Source of the DNA: CAWJLE01 sp963843645
GTDB taxonomy: Bacteria > Chloroflexota > Anaerolineae > DAOTYC01
DNA: 64,000 nt
Assembly (NCBI GenBank): GCA_963843645.1
Contig: CAWJLE010000007.1
Location: 62,001 to 126,000 of the forward strand
Reading direction: 5' to 3'
The stretch's first letter is position 1. Every line of letters begins with the position of its first letter. The position numbers were made by a program, and so were the translations under genes. Shown here piece after piece: positions 1-9,537 of the stretch. The notes below the pieces were generated by a model, which was given only the letters and a program-made list of their open reading frames with translations, was not told the origin of the DNA and did not search any database.

Positions 1-396
1 GCCGAGGAACGCTGCGGCGGCCACACCGGCCATGGCGATCTGCGTGGCGTCGACCACGGGCTCCACAGTCACACCTTCCGGCGAGACGATGACCGCGGCG
101 ACCGGCCGCGCCCGGCTGAAGCCGCCGCCGCCCGCGCCCTCGCCGCTGCCCGAGGCCTTGCCCTCTTCGACCTCGACGCCACGCTCGGGCTCCTGTTTCC
201 CTTCGCCGCCCCCGCCTCCGGCCCCGAAACCGGCGACCACTTCCGCGACCGGAATGATCGTCCTGTCGTCGATCTTCACCGGGGTGCCGAAGCAGATGGC
301 CGCGCTGGCGGCGGCGCTGAAGCGTTCCATCATCTGTGCGACGGTTTCCAGGCCGGTTCGCCGGCTGCTCGTCCTAGGCTCTTCATTAATATCCAT
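1..396 (-). CDS. GerW/YtfJ-family protein, partial (3' end beyond window)
   Basis: The minus-strand frame starts at an ATG at 396 with a good ribosome site (GGAGGG) just upstream and runs off the window. The N-terminus (MDINEEPRTSS...) leads into a segment with FGTPVKIDDRTIIPVAEV, followed by a Gly-rich stretch and ARPVAAVIVSPEGV. That pattern is typical of the GerW (YtfJ) family, first described as a Bacillus spore-germination protein but widespread in non-sporulating Chloroflexota and Actinobacteria, where its role is unknown. It is the last visible gene of a minus-strand group that begins with the polymer-forming protein. Family call is confident; function here is not known. Confidence 0.8.
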   Translation of the reverse strand, partial: MDINEEPRTSSRRTGLETVAQMMERFSAAASAAICFGTPVKIDDRTIIPVAEVVAGFGAGGGGGEGKQEPERGVEVEEGKASGSGEGAGGGGFSRARPVAAVIVSPEGVTVEPVVDATQIAMAGVAAAAFLG

Positions 397-473
397 GAAT
401 CGTTGCCCTCCATTTGGTCACTCAGGTGACTCGTTGACGCTTTACCGTTCGGCTGACGCAAGACCCGATGAGG

Positions 474-797
474 CTATGCGCGCCGGCGGAAGAACGGGGC
501 CAACAGCGCGCGCAGGACGAGCGCCGACATCAGGATGGCGACGATCATCTGCGGCGTCACGTCATGAATCGGGTGGTTGCGGTAGATGCCCTCGCCGATT
601 TCCTCGACCATGGCCACGGGGCGGTTCCAGACCAGGGCCGAACCGCCCTGCCCGCCGGTCCACCCGATGCGCACCGTCCGGGTGACCGGGCGCAGGCGCC
701 GCCCATCGACCTCGATGGGCTCGCCGCGGACCCGTTCCACGTGGACGTATTGGCGGATCAGTGCAAGCGCACGCACCAGCAGTTCGCGCAGGCTCAT
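474..797 (-). CDS. Small hypothetical protein with C-terminal membrane segment
   Basis: A 107-residue product. The start ATG overlaps the stop of the upstream polymer-forming protein gene (ATGA overlap), so the two are translationally coupled. The body (about residues 1-75) is polar with beta-like alternation; residues 82-101 (QMIVAILMSALVLRALLAPF) are hydrophobic and followed by an Arg-rich tail, suggesting a C-terminal anchor with the tail in the cytoplasm. I do not recognise the family. Its position between a membrane polymer-forming protein and a GerW protein suggests a shared envelope role, which is inference. Confidence 0.65.
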   Translation of the reverse strand: MSLRELLVRALALIRQYVHVERVRGEPIEVDGRRLRPVTRTVRIGWTGGQGGSALVWNRPVAMVEEIGEGIYRNHPIHDVTPQMIVAILMSALVLRALLAPFFRRRA

Positions 798-2644
798 TCG
801 CTCTCCCCTTCCGACCGCGGCCGGCGGCGACGCCGGGGTCGAGGTTGATCCCCGTTCGTCGATTCCGGCGGGTCATCCTGTCCCGTCTCTGGTTCTTCGC
901 CGGATGCGATGCCCTCATCCTCCGGCGGCGCAGGCGCGGCTTCCTCGGCGGAAGGGGCCGGCTCTTCTTCGATGCTTGGCGCCGCGAACGGCTCTTCACT
1001 GACCGGAGGCTTGGCCGGCTCCGCAGCGACGACTTCGCCGGCAGGTTCTTCGGCCGGCGCCTCGGAGATGACCTCGACGGGCGGCTCGGCAACGACTTCC
1101 ACGGGCGGCGCGACGACGACCGGCTCCACCGACGGTGCCTCAGCCGGCGCCTCGGTGACCAAAGGCTCGGCGACCGGTGAGGCCGTGACGTCGGTCACCG
1201 CCCGCGCGTCGGCGTCCGCCGCCGTGTGGCTGGCGGGCGGCGGCGTCGGGGCCGGGTAGCCCCGTCCGGTGGGGGACGGCCCCCGTCCGGTGGGGGACGG
1301 CCCGCCGCCGGGAACCGCAGCTACAACAGGAGCCGGCGGCCACCATTGATCGCGGAGCCACAGCCACAGCGCGCCCAGGCCGAACAGCGTGGCGGCCAGG
1401 CCGGCCAGCCAGCCCAGGATGGGAATGGCCGCGACGATGGTGTACAGCACGATGCCGATGAGCATCGGCCAGAAGGCGCTGTCGATGGACTTGGAGCGCG
1501 CCTGCTCCAGCAGCAGCGTTCCCACGAGGAACGCGATGATGATCTTGGCGACGTAGGACGTGATCACGGCGAAGAACAGGCCCCACAGGCCTTCCAGGAT
1601 CAGGCCCGCGCCGATGAACACGGTCTGCAGCCCGCCCAGGGTGATGATCCCCAGCAGCAGCCCGAAGCCGATGATCAGCGCGAAGATGATGGGCAGGGTG
1701 ACGAAGAAGGCGACCTCCCCCGCGCACCCCCAGCCCAGGCTGGGCCATGGCCTGGCGCGCAATCGCGCGGCGGCCTCCGGGACCACGCGCGGCAGCAGCC
1801 AGATGAGCAGCAAGCCGACGATGATCAGCGTGATGAACCGGCGGAGCTGGGCGATGATCCAGAACAGCAGGCGCAAGCCGAAGGCGCGCTCGGGCGGCCG
1901 CTCGCGCTCGCGCGGCTGGGCCTGCGGCGGCGTCTCGCGGACGACCTGGCCGACCTTGGCGCCGGGTGCGATGATGGCCTCGCCACGACTCACGTACTTG
2001 AGCGAGCCGGAGATGACCGCGGTGTCGGCGATGTGCAGGCCCGGACCGAGGACGGGGACAGGAGACATGCGCAGGAAGGGCGCCAGCTGGTTGAACTGCG
2101 CGTCAGGCGCCGCGACTTCCGCCAGCACGTCGTGGCCGACCTGGCCGTTGATGTAGAGGCCATTCGTCGCGCCGTGGAAAGTGCCGCCAACCCGGCCGTT
2201 GAGCTGGGACTGGTAGGCGGCCGCGTAGACGTCGCCACCGACGTCGCTGCCGTTCAGCGCTTCGAAGCTGAAGGCGGCCACGTTCACGTCGTGGGCCACG
2301 CTGCCTTTGCTTCCGATCTGCACCTGGTACGCGGCCACGCGCAAGTCGTCTCCGATTTTGCCGTTGACCGATATCGTGCGGGCGGCCCCGAGCACTTCGC
2401 CTTCGACCGTGCCGTTGATGCGCACTTCCGAGCCGAATGCAATGAGGTCGCCTTTGATCGTGCCGTCGATGGTGATGAATTCTCCGGTGGCGTACAAATC
2501 GTCGGGCAGTACCTCGTTCGGACCGACCGTGACCTGCGTGCCCGTGCGGCTCTCGCTCGCAAACACCGGCGCGGCGATGCTGACGATCAGCAGCACCGCG
2601 ACGGCAGCGCCGAGTATGGGCCACCATTTGCGCTTGCCAGACAT
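794..2644 (-). CDS. Membrane-anchored polymer-forming (bactofilin-like) protein
   Basis: A 616-residue product starting at an ATG preceded by AAGGAGA. Residues 1-30 form a signal peptide or anchor (positive start, then WWPILGAAVAVLLIVSIAA). Residues about 35-240 contain repeated short strands such as ITIDGTIKGDLIAFGSEVRI and VNGKIGDDLRVAAYQVQIG, the spacing expected of the polymer-forming cytoskeletal beta-helix family. Several hydrophobic membrane segments occupy about residues 265-430. The tail from about 430 is disordered and rich in Pro, Ala, Glu and Val. Such proteins in Chloroflexota are probably envelope scaffolds. It heads the group with the two downstream genes. Confidence 0.8.
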   Translation of the reverse strand: MSGKRKWWPILGAAVAVLLIVSIAAPVFASESRTGTQVTVGPNEVLPDDLYATGEFITIDGTIKGDLIAFGSEVRINGTVEGEVLGAARTISVNGKIGDDLRVAAYQVQIGSKGSVAHDVNVAAFSFEALNGSDVGGDVYAAAYQSQLNGRVGGTFHGATNGLYINGQVGHDVLAEVAAPDAQFNQLAPFLRMSPVPVLGPGLHIADTAVISGSLKYVSRGEAIIAPGAKVGQVVRETPPQAQPRERERPPERAFGLRLLFWIIAQLRRFITLIIVGLLLIWLLPRVVPEAAARLRARPWPSLGWGCAGEVAFFVTLPIIFALIIGFGLLLGIITLGGLQTVFIGAGLILEGLWGLFFAVITSYVAKIIIAFLVGTLLLEQARSKSIDSAFWPMLIGIVLYTIVAAIPILGWLAGLAATLFGLGALWLWLRDQWWPPAPVVAAVPGGGPSPTGRGPSPTGRGYPAPTPPPASHTAADADARAVTDVTASPVAEPLVTEAPAEAPSVEPVVVAPPVEVVAEPPVEVISEAPAEEPAGEVVAAEPAKPPVSEEPFAAPSIEEEPAPSAEEAAPAPPEDEGIASGEEPETGQDDPPESTNGDQPRPRRRRRPRSEGESE

Positions 2645-2684
2645 TCTGTGGTCTCCTTTCGTGTGATCTGAGAGTACGAGGGGC

Positions 2685-3662
2685 TTATACCAGCGGGTCG
2701 ACCGACGTTTCCGGTTGGGACAGGACCAGGGCCAGCGCGCCGAGCAATCCGACGTCGTCCCCGAGCGCGGCCGGCACGATCGGCACCTCGACCCAGTAAT
2801 CGTGCATGGCGCGCTCTTTTACGGTCGCTCTGATCGGGCCGAACAGGAAATCCCCGGCGTGGGTCACGCCGCCGCCGAGGACGAACATCGCCGGGTTGAA
2901 CATGTGCATGAGGTTGACGATGCCGATGCCGACGTAGAAGCCGGCGCGGCGATACAGCTCGATGGCGACCGCATCGCCTTGCTGCGCCGCCTCGTTGACC
3001 ACGCGGGCGGTCACCTGGCCGAGGTCGCCGTGAGCCAGGTCGGCGATGGCCGTCTGCCGGCCCTGCTGGATGGCTTCCCGCGCATAACGCGCGATGGCGG
3101 CGCCGTTGGCCAGCACCTCCAGGCAGCCGATGTTGCCGCACGGACAGCGCGGGCCGTCCACCTCGATGGTCATGTGGCCCACTTCGGCGGCCAGGCCGCG
3201 CGTGCCCAGCAACAGGCGGTCGTCGAGGATGATGCCGCCGCCGATGCCGGTGCTGATGGTCATGTAGATGAGATCTCTCACACCCCTGGCGGCGCCGAAA
3301 CGCTGCTCGGCCAGGGCGGCCACGTTGCCGTCGTTGCCCAGCCACACCGGGCAGCCGAACTCCCTGGACAGGATGTCCACCAGGGGCAAATTCTGCCAGC
3401 CGGGGATGTTCGTCAGGTTGATGACGCGGCCCTGCCAGGGGTCGACGGGACCGGGGGCCGAGATGCCGATGGCCTCGATGGCGGCGCCGTCGGTGGGCGC
3501 CACGCGGCGGATGGCGTCGATCACGTGCGGCAGCGTAACGTCCCGCCCCCGTTCGGCGTGGATGGGCTCGCGCACGCAGGCGGAAATTTCGCCCTCTGGA
3601 TTCATGCGGGCGGTGCGAATCAGCGTTCCACCCAGGTCAACCGCCAAGATTGTTTCGGACAT
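2685..3662 (-). CDS. ROK-family sugar kinase (glucokinase-like)
   Basis: The chosen start is the ATG at 3662 (MSETILAVDLGGTLIRTARM), because the phosphate-binding motif DLGGT lies right after it; the open frame extends further upstream without similarity. The ROK zinc motif is visible as CPCGNIGCLE, preceded by the GHMTIEVDG region, and STGIGGGIILD is the second phosphate motif. Length about 325 residues is typical of bacterial ROK glucokinases, cytosolic enzymes that phosphorylate glucose or N-acylhexosamines with ATP. There is no DNA-binding domain, so it is a kinase and not a ROK repressor. Substrate is not determined by the sequence. Confidence 0.85.
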   Translation of the reverse strand: MSETILAVDLGGTLIRTARMNPEGEISACVREPIHAERGRDVTLPHVIDAIRRVAPTDGAAIEAIGISAPGPVDPWQGRVINLTNIPGWQNLPLVDILSREFGCPVWLGNDGNVAALAEQRFGAARGVRDLIYMTISTGIGGGIILDDRLLLGTRGLAAEVGHMTIEVDGPRCPCGNIGCLEVLANGAAIARYAREAIQQGRQTAIADLAHGDLGQVTARVVNEAAQQGDAVAIELYRRAGFYVGIGIVNLMHMFNPAMFVLGGGVTHAGDFLFGPIRATVKERAMHDYWVEVPIVPAALGDDVGLLGALALVLSQPETSVDPLV

Positions 3663-3699
3663 CGCATTCCTGCCAAGTCGAGAATAACCGCTTCTTCTA

Positions 3700-3728
3700 A
3701 GTATACCACGCTCGCCCACGGTTGTCAC
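3700..3728 (-). promoter_or_regulatory. Putative sigma70 promoter for the ROK kinase gene
   Basis: On the minus strand GTGACA and TATACT are separated by 17 bp, about 40 bp upstream of the chosen ATG. The -35 box has one mismatch to TTGACA. Confidence 0.45.
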
Positions 3729-3752
3729 CTGGGATTCAGACCTCTCCCGGGT

Positions 3753-3944
3753 CATCGCATCGTAAGCGATCAACAGCTCAGAGGCGACCCGCCCGGCGAT
3801 AAAGTCGCCGGGCTACACGACAGCGTCCGATGAATCGGACTTCAGAACAGCCAGAAGTCCGATTCATCGGACGCCGTCATGTAGCCCGGCGACTTTATCG
3901 CCGGGCGGGCCGCCTCTGAGCTGTTGATCGCTTACGATGCGATG
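3753..3944. repeat. Long inverted repeat, 91-bp arms
   Basis: The arms 3753-3843 and 3854-3944 are complementary over almost their whole length with a 10-nt loop and only a few mismatches. Each arm contains the smaller palindromes GGCGATAAAGTCGCC and GTCCGATGAATCGGAC, which recur at 5340-5480 and 5730-5870. It lies between the divergent ROK gene and the T-box leader. No coding sequence. Confidence 0.9.
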
Positions 3945-3951
3945 GCCCTGC

Positions 3952-4068
3952 GGGCCTCTCCCCGAGAAGGGAGAGGTGGGGAGAGTGGGCCTCTCCCCTG
4001 AGAAGGGAGAAGAGGAAGTCGTCGCCGTTCTCCTCTCCCTTCTCAGGGGAGAGGCGGGGAGAGAGGTC
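3952..4068. repeat. CCTCTCCCCTGAGAAGGGAGAGG-type hairpin repeat cluster
   Basis: Three copies of the core CTCTCCCC...GAGAAGGGAGAG occur here, the outer two facing each other so that the segment can fold on itself. The same family is found at 13257, 17432, 27042 and 51430. Noncoding. Confidence 0.8.
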
Positions 4069-4108
4069 CGCTCGCAATCCTCACACACACCTCAAAACGC
4101 CATCTTTC

Positions 4109-4137
4109 TTGACAAATACCGACTTTCATGTTATGTT
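4109..4137 (+). promoter_or_regulatory. Sigma70-type promoter of the T-box transcript
   Basis: TTGACA at 4109 and TATGTT at 4132 are separated by exactly 17 bp, placing the start of transcription at about 4144, at the 5' end of the T-box leader. Confidence 0.65.
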
Positions 4138-4143
4138 TCGGAA

Positions 4144-4443
4144 CTGTGGTCGGCAATGACGGCGCCGGCCCACGCAAAGGCTACGATGGAGACGAGTAGG
4201 CGGGCGACAGCCGCTCAGAGAGCCCGGGATAGGTGCGAGCCGGGTGCGGGTGACCGTCGAAAATCGCTCCGGAGCCGCCAACCGAAAGAGCCGCAGGGCT
4301 CGAGTAGACTTGGCCGGGCTCGCTTCCCGTTATCGAGCGCGGGTATTGTCGCGTACCCAGTGAGGTGGCGGTCTGCCGAAGAGGGGTGGTACCGCGGGAG
4401 CACGATGGCTCTCGTCCCCACGTGGGGCGGGAGTTTTGTTTTG
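4144..4443 (+). promoter_or_regulatory. T-box leader (tRNA-sensing riboregulator)
   Basis: Hallmarks are visible. The T-box sequence GGGGTGGTACCGCGG lies at 4383-4397. It is followed by a terminator hairpin (CTCGTCCCC ACG TGGGGCGGGAG) and the run TTTTGTTTT. Stem I features (ACGATGGAGACGAGTAG, then AGAGAG and GGTGCGAGCCGGGT) start near 4178. In the specifier region the string AAATCGCTCCGGAGCC (4261-4276) offers ATC (Ile, 4263-4265) in the register usual for ileS T-boxes; GCT (Ala, 4266-4268) is the alternative. The next genes are an AlaX-type editing protein and, after a repeat nest, ileS. Uncharged cognate tRNA would pair with TGGT and allow read-through. The class is confident, the specifier is inference. 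Confidence 0.9.
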
Positions 4444-4496
4444 CCGGCGGCTGTTCGTGCGCGCAAGGTGTGACGGGAAAATCGGATGGAGGGATC

Positions 4497-5212
4497 ATGG
4501 CGACCCAATTGCTCTATCAGACCGACAGTTACCTGGCCGAAGTGAAGGCCACGGTCGTGGCCGTCGACGGCGAGGCCGTGGCGCTGGACCAGACGATCTT
4601 CTACCCCGGCGGCGGAGGCCAGGTGCCCGACCAGGGCGTCCTGGAAGCCGGCGGAGTGGAACTGCCCGTGACGGAGCGTCAAGAAGCGGGACGACGTGAT
4701 CTGGCACACGGTCCAGGGCGCGCCGCCGCGCGGTGGGAAGCGAGGTCACGTGCCGGCTGGACTGGGCGCACCGCTACCAGGTGATGCGCACGCACACGGC
4801 CTTTCACATCCTGTGCGGCGTCATCTTCAAGGCGTACGGCGCGCAGGTGACCGGGGGCAACATGAAGCCCCTGGAAGGCCGCATGGATTTCGAGCTGGAG
4901 CACATGACCGGGAGCTTCGCCGCCGAAGTGGAGGAGAAGATCAACGCCGAGGTGCAGGCCGCGCGGCCGATCCGCGTCGCGATCCTGCCCCGTGAAGAGG
5001 CGTTCCAGATTCCGGACCTGATCCGCACCAAGATCAACCTGCTGCCGGAGGGGATCACGGAGGTCCGCACGGTGGAGATCGTCGGGCTGGACCTGCAGGC
5101 GGACGGCGGCACGCACGTGGCCAACACCCGCGAAGTGGGCTACATCCACGTGGTCGGGCACGAGAGCAAGGGCAAGATCAACAAGCGGCTCCGCATCGCG
5201 CTGGACGCGTGA
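4497..5212 (+). CDS. alaX: AlaX-family alanyl-tRNA editing hydrolase (frameshifted)
   Basis: A free-standing homologue of the alanyl-tRNA synthetase editing domain, which deacylates mischarged tRNA-Ala. The ATG at 4497 follows GGAGGG. The N-terminal barrel (IFYPGGGGQVPDQGVL) is in one frame, a short piece (DDVIWHTVQG) in a second, and the catalytic part in a third, so two one-base errors lie near 4684 and 4733. The zinc motif HTAFH (about 4795) is present; the second motif reads ADGGTHVANT, with Asp where many relatives have Cys. The combined length of about 239 residues matches AlaX-M proteins. It is preceded by the T-box leader. Frameshifts are probably sequence errors; a real pseudogene cannot be excluded. 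Confidence 0.85.
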
Positions 5213-5235
5213 GACGCTCGGGGCGCGAGGACCTG

Positions 5236-5882
5236 AGCCGAGGCCCGCGCCGGAGGGCGTCCGACCGGGTTGTCGCGTAAGAACGTGCTGTACCTGTCTG
5301 AGAGCCAGGGTTGTGGATCTGGGCCGAGGCCCGCGCCGGAGGGCGTCCGACCGGCGATAAAGTCGCCGGTCTATAGAACAGCGCCCGATCAATCGGGCTT
5401 ATGGGGCCTGTTGAATACCGTAGTAAGTCCGATTCATCGGACGCCGTCACATAGACCGGCGACTTCATCGCCGGTCGGCCGGGCCGCGGCGCAGGCGGTG
5501 ACCCAGATGCGATCACCCCTGATGACGATGCCCGTTGGGTGCCCGCGCCGGGGGGCGTCCGACCGGGTTGTCGCGCGAGAACGTGGTGCGCGTGTTAGAG
5601 AGCCAGGGTTGTGGATCTGGGCCGAGGCCCGCGCCGGGGGGCGTCCGACCGGGTTGTCGCGTAAGAACGTGGTGTACCTGTCTGAGAGCCAGGGTCGTGG
5701 ATCTGGGCCGAGGCCCGCGCCGGAGGGCGTCCGACCGGCGATAAAGTCGCCGGTCTAACGAACAGCGCCCGATCAATCGGGCTTATAGGGCCTGTCGAAT
5801 ACCGTTGTAAGTCCGATTCATCGGACGCCGTCATATAGACCGGCGACTTCATCGCCGGTCGGACGCCCTCCGGCGCAGGCGG
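5236..5882. repeat. Nested repeat block between alaX and ileS
   Basis: An 85-86 bp direct repeat (landmark GCCGAGGCCCGCGCCGG at 5238, 5323, 5621 and 5707, with a variant near 5536) is combined with two copies of a roughly 140-bp inverted-repeat element (about 5339-5482 and 5732-5871). Each element is bounded by GGCGATAAAGTCGCC and GGCGACTTCATCGCC and contains GTCCGATTCATCGGAC. The same inner palindromes form the long inverted repeat at 3753. Several open frames cross the block but show no protein-like features. It fills the whole gap between the two genes. Confidence 0.85.
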
Positions 5883-5961
5883 TGACCCAGGACTCATTGC
5901 TTGAGTTGCACGATTCTCAGGATTGATCTTGTGGCGATTTTTTCCAAGGAGAGAAGGCGAT

Positions 5962-8900
5962 ATGTTCAAGGATGTACCTAGCAGCGTGAGCTTTCCAGAG
6001 ACGGAGGGGGCCATCCTCGGTTTCTGGAAGGAGCACGATATCTTCAAGAAGAGCATGGAGCAGCGGGAAGGCGGGCCCGACTACGTGTTCTACGAGGGGC
6101 CGCCGACGGCGAACGGTCTGCCCGGCATCCATCACGTGCTGGCGCGCGTTTTCAAGGACCTGTTCCCGCGCTACAAGACGATGAAGGGCTATCTACGTCC
6201 GCGCGCCAAGGCGGCTGGGACACGCACGGGCTGCCGGTGGAGCTGGAGGTGGAGAAGGAGCTCGGCTTCAGCGGCAAGAAGGCGATCGAGGAGTACGGCG
6301 TGGCCGCCTTCAACCAGAAATGCCGGGACAGCGTCTTCCGCTACGTCCACGAGTGGGAGCTGCTGACCGATCGCATCGGCTTCTGGGTCGACCTGGAACA
6401 CGCCTACGTGACCCTGAAGAACGAGTACATCGAGTCGCTGTGGTGGATCCTGAAGCAGCTCTGGGACAAGGACCTGATCTACCAGGGCTTCAAGGTCGTG
6501 CCGTACTGCCCGCGCTGCGGAACGCCGCTGTCGGACCACGAGGTCGCGCTGGGGTATCGGGAGACCGAGGACCCGTCCATCTACGTCAAGTTCCCGCTGA
6601 AGGACGATCCGGCGACGTACTTCCTGGTCTGGACGACGACGCCCTGGACGCTGCCGGGCAACGTGGCGCTCGCCGTGGCGCCGGACGTGGACTACGTCCT
6701 GGTGGAACATGGCGCGCATGGACCGGACGACGAGCCCGAGCGCCTGATCCTGGCGAAGGCCCTGCTGCACGAAGCGCTGGGCGAGCACGACTACCGCGTC
6801 CTCAGCGAGATGAAGGGCCGGACGCTGTTGGGCAAGCGATACAAGCCGCTGTTCACGTTCCTGCCCGTCGACAAGGACTACTGCTACGTCATCGCGGGCG
6901 ATTTCGTCACGACGAAGGAAGGCTCCGGCATCGTCCACATCGCGCCCGCGTTCGGCGCCGACGACATGAACGTCGGCAAGGAATACGGCCTGCCGGTGCT
7001 GCAGACGGTCGACGCCGAAGGGAAGTTCATCAACGAGGTCACGCCGTGGCGCGGGATGTTCGTGAAGGACGCCGACCCCCTCATCACCCAGCACCTGCAG
7101 GAACGCGGGCTGATGCACAAGGTCAAGACCTACACGCACACCTACCCGTTCTGCTGGCGCTGCGACACGCCGCTGCTGTACTACGCCAAGACGAGCTGGT
7201 TCATCGAGACGTCGCGGGTGAAGGATCGGCTGCTGGCGAACAACGAGAAGATCAACTGGTATCCGGAGCACATCAAGTACGGCCGGTTCGGCAACTGGCT
7301 GGCGAACAACATCGACTGGGCGCTCGGACGCGAGCGCTACTGGGGCACGCCGCTGCCGGTCTGGGAGTGCGGCCAGTGCCACCACCAGGAGATGATCGGC
7401 AGCGTGGCGGAGCTCAAGGAAAAGGTCGGGCCGAACCGCGCGGCCAGCCTGGACGACCTGGACCTGCACCGTCCCTACGTCGACGAGGTGACCTTCCCGT
7501 GCACGGAGTGCGGGGGGACGATGACAGCGCGTGCCGGAGGTGCTGGACTGCTGGTTCGACTCCGGGGCCATGCCGGTGGCGCAGTGGCACTATCCGTTCG
7601 AGAACAAGGACCGGTTCGCCCGCGACTTCCCGGCCGACTACATCTGCGAGGCAGTCGACCAGACGCGCGGCTGGTTCTACAGCCTGCACGCGCTGTCGAC
7701 GCTGCTGTTCGACGAGCCGTGCTACCGGAACTGCCTGTGCCTGGGCCTGATCCTGGACGGCGACGGCCAGAAGATGAGCAAGTCGCGCGGCAACGTCGTG
7801 CGGCCGTGGGACGTCCTGAACGTCCACGGCGCGGATGCGCTGCGCTGGTACCTGTACACCGGCGGGCCCGCCGGGCAACGAGCGCCGCTTCTCCGTGGAC
7901 CTGGTCGGCGAAGTGGTGCGCAAGTTCATGCTGACGCTGTGGAACACGTACTCGTTCTTCGTGACCTACGCCAATATCGACGGGTTCGATCCGACGCAGC
8001 ACCACGTGCCGGTGAGCGAGCGGCCGGTGCTGGACCGCTGGGTCCTGGCCGAGCTGAACTCGCTGGTGGCCCGGGTGGACAAAGCGCTGGCGGACTACGA
8101 CGTGACCGGGGCCACGCGGCCGATCGCCGAGTTCGTCGACGACCTGAGCAACTGGTACGTGCGGCGCTCCCGGCGGCGTTTCTGGAAGAGCGAAGAGGAC
8201 ACGGACAAGATCGCCGCGTACCTCACGCTGTACGAGTGCCTGGTGACCCTGTCGAAGCTGATGGCGCCGATGGCGCCGTTCATCGACCGAGGAGATGTAC
8301 CAGAACCTCGTGCGCTCGGTCGATCCCGGCGCGCCGGAGAGCGTGCACCTGTGCGACTTCCCGAAATCCGCGACGGCGCTGATCGACGAGGCGCTGATCG
8401 CCGACACGCGCATGGCGATGCGCATGGTCAGCCTGGGGCACGCGGCCCGCATGAAGGCCGGCATCAAGGTACGGCAGCCGTTGGGCCGGACGCTGTTCAA
8501 GATGCGAACCGAGGACGAGGCGGCGAGCCTGAAGCGCCTGGAGCCGCAGGTCGCCGAGGAGCTGAACACCAAGGAGCTGGGTCTGCTCAACGACGTGGCG
8601 GACGTGGCGGACTACGCCGTGTCGGCCATTCCGGCGGTCGTCGGCAAGAAGTACGGCGCGCTGTTCCCGAAGATTCGGGCGGCGCTGGCCGCGGGGAACG
8701 CCTACGAGGCGGCGCAGCACATCCAGGCCGGCGAGCCGGTCGAGGTGGCGGTGGACGGCGAGGTCGTGGCCCTGCTGCCGGAGGAGCTGGAGGTTCGGCT
8801 CACCCCGCGGGCGGGCTACGCCGTGGTGGAAGAGGGCGGTTACGTCGCCGCGGTGTCGACGGAGCTGACGCCGGCGCTGATCAAGGAAGGGCTGGCGCGG

Positions 8901-9137
8901 GAGCTGGTGCGCCGCATCCAGACGATGCGCAAGGACGCCGATTTCCGCATCCAGGACACCATCGTGGTCTACTACCAGGCCGGGGACGCGCTGAAGGACG
9001 TGATGCAGTCGTTCGCCGATTACATCCGGCAGGAGACGCTGGCGACGGAGCTCCGCGAGGGTGGCGGGCCGGAGGGCGCGTTCGCGCAGGAGGCGAGCCT
9101 GGACGGGGAGACGCTGCGGCTGGCGCTCGTGCGGTAA
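5962..9137 (+). CDS. ileS: Isoleucyl-tRNA synthetase (frameshifted)
   Basis: Class I synthetase that charges tRNA-Ile. The ATG at 5962 follows GGAGAGAAGGCG. The HIGH-type motif is PPTANGLPGIHH (about residue 49). The tRNA-contact and editing region contains WTTTPWTLPGNVAL, and the catalytic loop KMSKS is at 7771-7785 (GQKMSKSRGNVV). The C-terminal part includes the anticodon-binding helices and the extension ending LRLALVR. Total length of about 1,058 residues fits the long, eukaryote-like IleS type. Four frame changes (near 6205, 7525, 7867 and 8285) interrupt otherwise perfectly conserved protein, so they look like sequence errors. It is probably controlled by the T-box at 4144 if transcription crosses the repeat block. 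Confidence 0.95.
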
Positions 9138-9169
9138 GATCCGCGAATGCGGGGCGTTGGGAGAGAAGA

Positions 9170-9206
9170 GACTTCCGAAGTTTTCAAAACTTCGGAAGTC
9201 TTTTTG
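9170..9206 (+). terminator. Intrinsic terminator of ileS (CTTCCGAAG palindrome)
   Basis: GACTTCCGAAGTTT and AAACTTCGGAAGTC form a 14-bp stem with a 3-nt loop, followed directly by TTTTTG. This is the CTTCCGAAG repeat family also seen at 16721 and 61418; here it sits 33 bp after the ileS stop. Confidence 0.8.
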
Positions 9207-9319
9207 CTTCGGAAGTCTCTTCATTGCGGGTAGGCCGCTTGGAGGAATAATGCGAATATGCTAGAATGGGGCCGCCGATTTCTCGTCGAACGTGGTCCGA
9301 GCAAAGCAAGGAGGTTGAC

Positions 9320-9505
9320 ATGTGGTGGTGGGTGGCTGCTGTCTTCGCATGGCTGTTTTCTTTCGGTTGAATCGTCGCGGTGATGGCGGGCGTGATCCGC
9401 GGCAAGGATTCCGGCGTTAGCCTGTCGGTTCTGGGGGGCTATCTGTTTCACGGCGCGACGGCCGTTCTGGCGCTGTGGCTGTTCGCTCGAGCGCTGGGCT
9501 CGTAG
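9320..9505 (+). CDS. Small membrane protein with in-frame TGA (candidate recoded ORF 1)
   Basis: A strong ribosome site (AAGGAGG) precedes the ATG at 9320. The frame reads MWWWVAAVFAWLFSFG, then TGA (9368-9370), then IVAVMAGVIRGKDSG and a second hydrophobic segment GGYLFHGATAVLALWLFAR before the true stop TAG at 9503. With the TGA read through the product is 61 residues with two membrane segments. The next gene is a paralogue with a TGA at the same aligned position (x-I-[VG]-A-[VI]-M-[AG]-G-V). A 7-bp stem (9374-9380 with 9397-9403) starts 3 nt after the TGA, as bacterial SECIS hairpins do. Selenocysteine or other UGA readthrough is inference; a sequence error in both genes is the main alternative. 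Confidence 0.6.
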
Positions 9506-9537
9506 CGCTCCGATCGTTCATTCCAAGGAGGGGTGAG

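Noticed and set aside
1226..2671. A 481-residue plus-strand frame opposite the polymer-forming protein
   Set aside because: Antisense to a gene with signal peptide and family repeats; composition (Gln, Asp, Arg, Gly) is that of a shadow frame.
5270..5776. Several 80-160 residue frames in the repeat block between alaX and ileS
   Set aside because: They translate direct and inverted repeats in both directions with no family features.
6205..8285. Programmed frameshifting in ileS
   Set aside because: Four shifts in different directions and contexts, without slippery sequences, in a gene that is never frameshift-regulated; errors explain them better.
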